A stretch of DNA of 8,571 nucleotides from Actinomycetes bacterium (GTDB lineage: Bacteria; Actinomycetota; Actinomycetes; Actinomycetales; Micrococcaceae), in NCBI GenBank assembly GCA_023426375.1, contig JAFAAV010000059.1:1-8571 (forward strand), read 5' to 3'. The notes beneath the pieces were generated by a model, which had not been told where the DNA came from, made no database searches, and worked only from the letters and a program-made list of their open reading frames with translations. The stretch's first letter is position 1. Every line of letters starts with the position of its first letter. This document shows positions 6,167 through 8,571 of this stretch, in pieces. Position numbers and translations under genes: made by a program.

Positions 6167-6203
6167 GTTTCCGCCCGTGACATGTTCGGTAACGGGAGCG
6201 CGA

Positions 6204-6209
6204 TAGGAT
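6204..6209 (+). promoter_or_regulatory. Possible -10 of helD (TAGGAT)
   Basis: TAGGAT fits the actinobacterial TANNNT -10 and is 57 bp before the helD start codon. GTGACA (6177-6182) resembles a -35 but is 21 bp away, longer than usual. Transcription would begin near 6216, inside the left arm of the apt terminator. If real, the helD mRNA would begin with a shortened hairpin. It is the only TANNNT-type candidate I noticed in the gap. Confidence 0.35.
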
Positions 6210-6211
6210 TG

Positions 6212-6244
6212 ACGACCGCTGGTTATGGAACCGGCGGTCGTTTT
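6212..6244 (+). terminator. Strong intrinsic terminator after apt
   Basis: ACGACCGCTGGTT (6212-6224) pairs with AACCGGCGGTCGT (6229-6241) around ATGG. This is a 13-bp stem with a single T-G wobble, followed by TTTT (6241-6244). It lies 45 nt after the apt stop and has the classical form of a Rho-independent terminator. It separates apt from helD. The in-frame ATG at 6225 is in the loop of this structure and is therefore rejected as the helD start. Confidence 0.8.
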
Positions 6245-6266
6245 CCGTCCCCGTGAGGTGAATTGC

Positions 6267-8525
6267 GTGACCGAGTCCGCGTCTGAAAGAACCGCCCAGC
6301 AGCTCGAGCTGGAACGGGACTATGTTGCACAGGCCTATGAACGCCTGGACGAGTTGCGTGAGGTCAATGGCCGGGAACTCGCCAAGGTGCGACGCAGCGA
6401 TTACGGCGGCGGCCACCAGGCGAAGTCCGAACGTGATGCTTTCGCATCCCATTACGAGGACCGTTTGACGCAACTCGAATCGGTGGATGAACGTCTGGTC
6501 TTCGGCCGTCTCGACACCGAGGATGACGAACGGTATTACGTGGGCCGTCTGGGACTCGCTACCGAGGACCACCAGCGACTGGTCCTGGACTGGCGCGCTC
6601 GTGAAGCCGGTGCCTTCTACCAAGCGACGGCGCGCAACACTCAGGGACTCGCGCGGCGCCGTCACCTGATCATGGAAAAGCGCAATGTCACCGCCATCGA
6701 GGACGACGTTTTCAACACCGACGCCCTGGACCAGCACGAGATCGTGCGCGGTGAGGGAGCGCTCATGGCCGCCCTCAATAAAACTCGCACGGGTCGCATG
6801 AACGACATCGTGGCGACCATTCAGGCCGAGCAGGACCGCATCATCCGCGCCCCACTCAAAGGTGTGCGGGTGGTCCAGGGTGGGCCGGGTACGGGTAAGA
6901 CTGCCGTGGCCCTGCACCGTGCTGCCTATCTGCTCTACGAACACCGCGAACGCCTGGCCAAGTCGGGCGTGCTCATCGTGGGACCGTCATCCTCGTTCCT
7001 CTGGTACATCGAACGCGTGCTACCCGCACTCGGCGAGACCGGTGTGGTGATGTCCTCTTTGGCCGATCTCTATCCGGGCGTGCACGGGGCCGTGGAGCGC
7101 GACCCATGGGTCGCGCGGTGGAAGTCCGGACTGCACATGGTGGATGTGATCAACCGGGCGGTCGCTGACCGCGAGAAGGTTCCGGAGAGGAACCTTACGC
7201 TGACCGTTGACGGTCACTCCGTCAAGCTCAAGCGCTCGCTGGTCCGGCACGCTCGTGAGCGCGCCCGTGCCACGGGCAAGCCACACAACGAAGCCCGTGC
7301 GACCTTCGTGAAGATCATCATCAAACAGCTCGCGGACACCCTGGGCCAGCAGCTCAATGACAAAGCCGGCTCCACCATGGACCGTTCTTATCTCAAGGAG
7401 GACTTGCGCCAATCTCGTGAAGTGCGCGTGGCCCTCAACCTGTTGTGGTTGCCGTTGACGCCGCAGCAGTTGGTGAGCCAGCTGTTCTCCAAGGAGCACT
7501 ACCTGCGTTCAGCCGCTCCCGACCTCAGCGATGCGCAGGTGGCCCAGCTGCTCCGGGCGCCCGACGCGCCACTCACCGTGGCCGATGTTCCGCTGCTCGA
7601 CGAGGCAGCAGAATTGCTCGGTGACTTCGATGCAGCGGGAATCAAGATGCGTGGCCAAGCGGCTGAGCAGCGCAAAGCGGCAGAGTCCGCGGAAAAGGTG
7701 CTCGCCACAATGGCCGAGGGCTTCGAGGACATCGGGGCCCAGGGCATCATCACGGTGGACCAGCTGACCACCCTCAACGAGGAATCGGTGCGTCGCATGA
7801 CCGCTGCCGAAGCGGCGTCGTCGGACCGAACCTGGGCCTACGGGCACGTGGTGGTGGACGAGGCGCAGGAACTGTCGGCCATGCAATGGCGCACACTCAT
7901 GCGCCGATGCCCCATGAAGTCGTTCACGGTGGTTGGAGATATCGCCCAGGCCGGTAACGCCGCCGCCGCGACCACGTGGGAAGCAGCCCTGGAACCGTTC
8001 GTGGGGGATCGTTTCTCGTTGGAGGAACTCACGGTCAACTACCGCACGCCCCAGCCCATCGCCGACGCCGCCGTACGAGTTGCCCGCGCAGCAGGCCTTC
8101 GCGTGTCGGACCCGCGCGCCGTTCGTGACGGGGAAGATCCTGTCTTGATCGAGGTGGCTGACAATGCCCTTGTTGTTGAGGCCGTGGTCGACCAGCTACG
8201 CAAAGAGCTGGAGCTCGTTGAGGGAGGCCTCATCGGTGTCGTGTGTCCGGGTGACTCGATCGCCTCCGTGGCGGTCGCGCTCGACCAGGCGTTCCCGGGA
8301 CTCGTCGCCGCGGGGATGCGGCGGCTGGATCGACAGATCATGTTGCTCACGCCCTGGGACGCCAAGGGACTCGAGTTCGATTCCGTGGTGGTGGTGGAGC
8401 CGGCTGACATCGCCAACGATCCCGCCGGGGGAGTGGGCAACCTGTACGTGGCCATGACACGACCCACCCAGCGGCTCTACATGGTGGCCGCCCACGGACT
8501 ACCGGCAGGTTTGGAACAATCCTGA
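6267..8525 (+). CDS. helD: HelD-family RNA polymerase-associated UvrD-like ATPase
   Basis: This 752-residue superfamily-1 ATPase resembles the actinobacterial (class II, mycobacterial-type) HelD proteins, which push into both RNA polymerase channels, strip nucleic acids and recycle stalled enzyme. Features in order: a charged helical N-terminus (about 5-75) like the HelD coiled-coil arm; VGRLGL..LVLDWRA (92-111), typical of HelD; Q-motif-like IQAEQDRII (185-193); Walker A GGPGTGKT (205-212); a long insert (about 265-520) at the position of the HelD-specific domain; Walker B VVVDEAQE (528-535); VVGDIAQAG (555-563); VNYRTPQP (590-597); TPWDAKGLEFDSVVVVE (695-711); and YVAMTRPTQRLYMV (727-740). 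All ATPase motifs look intact. The GTG at 6267 is chosen because GAGGTG (6255-6260) lies 6 nt upstream and the alternative ATG at 6225 is in a terminator loop. The family also contains HelR, which displaces rifamycins; sequence by eye cannot tell HelD from HelR. A DNA-repair UvrD/PcrA is unlikely given the coiled-coil arm and family phrases. Confidence 0.82.
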   Translation: MTESASERTAQQLELERDYVAQAYERLDELREVNGRELAKVRRSDYGGGHQAKSERDAFASHYEDRLTQLESVDERLVFGRLDTEDDERYYVGRLGLATEDHQRLVLDWRAREAGAFYQATARNTQGLARRRHLIMEKRNVTAIEDDVFNTDALDQHEIVRGEGALMAALNKTRTGRMNDIVATIQAEQDRIIRAPLKGVRVVQGGPGTGKTAVALHRAAYLLYEHRERLAKSGVLIVGPSSSFLWYIERVLPALGETGVVMSSLADLYPGVHGAVERDPWVARWKSGLHMVDVINRAVADREKVPERNLTLTVDGHSVKLKRSLVRHARERARATGKPHNEARATFVKIIIKQLADTLGQQLNDKAGSTMDRSYLKEDLRQSREVRVALNLLWLPLTPQQLVSQLFSKEHYLRSAAPDLSDAQVAQLLRAPDAPLTVADVPLLDEAAELLGDFDAAGIKMRGQAAEQRKAAESAEKVLATMAEGFEDIGAQGIITVDQLTTLNEESVRRMTAAEAASSDRTWAYGHVVVDEAQELSAMQWRTLMRRCPMKSFTVVGDIAQAGNAAAATTWEAALEPFVGDRFSLEELTVNYRTPQPIADAAVRVARAAGLRVSDPRAVRDGEDPVLIEVADNALVVEAVVDQLRKELELVEGGLIGVVCPGDSIASVAVALDQAFPGLVAAGMRRLDRQIMLLTPWDAKGLEFDSVVVVEPADIANDPAGGVGNLYVAMTRPTQRLYMVAAHGLPAGLEQS

Positions 8526-8535
8526 TCCGAGTCGC

Positions 8536-8556
8536 AGGACTGATAACTTAGTCCTC
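8536..8556 (+). promoter_or_regulatory. Leaderless promoter with an inverted repeat over its -10
   Basis: AGGACT (8536-8541) and AGTCCT (8550-8555) are exact reverse complements around GATAACTT. The centre contains TAACTT (8544-8549), a TANNNT -10 element lying 7 nt before the GTG at 8557, so transcription would start at the start codon. The repeat could be a repressor site over the -10. As RNA it is a weak hairpin with no T-run, so it is a poor terminator for helD. Confidence 0.4.
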
Positions 8557-8571
8557 GTGTCAACCACCGAT
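8557..8571 (+). CDS. Start of a further gene, possibly tyrosyl-tRNA synthetase (five codons present)
   Basis: GTG TCA ACC ACC GAT reads MSTTD and runs off the window. It has a -10 element 7 nt upstream and no Shine-Dalgarno, the pattern also seen at apt. The identity is an inference from gene order: in several Actinobacteria argH and mpg are followed by tyrS. Five residues cannot confirm this, so no symbol is given. Confidence 0.35.

Noticed and set aside
6212..6241. Inverted repeat before helD as a rifamycin-associated operator
   Set aside because: Its sequence does not resemble the rifamycin-associated element as I recall it, and the T-run after the stem identifies it as a terminator.
6225..6266. 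Longer helD start at ATG 6225
   Set aside because: The ATG is in the loop of the apt terminator; GTG 6267 has GAGGTG at normal spacing.

Overview
The window looks like the chromosome of a high-GC Gram-positive bacterium (Actinomycetota), probably in or near the Micrococcaceae (Kocuria/Arthrobacter-like). The evidence is GC-rich third codon positions, frequent GTG starts, TANNNT-type -10 elements directly before start codons (leaderless genes), an actinobacterial-type HelD protein, and the gene order argG-argH-mpg. The genus is an inference and was not tested. No transposase, phage, CRISPR, tRNA or rRNA gene is visible. The content is housekeeping, and the interest lies mainly in the regulatory DNA between genes.

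Layout from left to right. A minus-strand gene for a small ankyrin-repeat protein starts at 193 and runs off the left edge. It diverges across about 250 bp from a plus-strand acyl-CoA synthetase (AMP-binding family, 448-1965). The last codons of the synthetase overlap a pair of tandem ARG boxes (1957-1994) that cover the -10 of argG. A terminator-like hairpin (1998-2027) lies between that promoter and argG (2055-3263). A 144-bp gap holding a perfect 13-bp inverted repeat and two smaller hairpins separates argG from argH (3408-4853). A 3-methyladenine DNA glycosylase gene (about 4834-5589) overlaps the end of argH. The adenine phosphoribosyltransferase gene apt (5639-6166) follows, apparently from its own leaderless promoter, and ends at a strong intrinsic terminator (6212-6244). 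A HelD-family, RNA-polymerase-associated helicase-like ATPase (6267-8525) completes the readable genes. A further leaderless gene starts at 8557, probably tyrS by gene order, with only five codons present.

How they work together. argG and argH encode the last two steps of arginine synthesis: citrulline plus aspartate to argininosuccinate, then to arginine and fumarate. The ARG boxes suggest that ArgR with arginine represses the pair. No other arg genes lie in the window, so the pair is at least locally separate from any argCJBDFR cluster. The glycosylase (alkylation repair), apt (adenine salvage) and helD (clearing and recycling stalled RNA polymerase) are separate housekeeping functions; apt and helD each appear to have their own promoter. 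The long open frames on the opposite strand inside argG, argH and the synthetase are codon-bias shadows and are not annotated.
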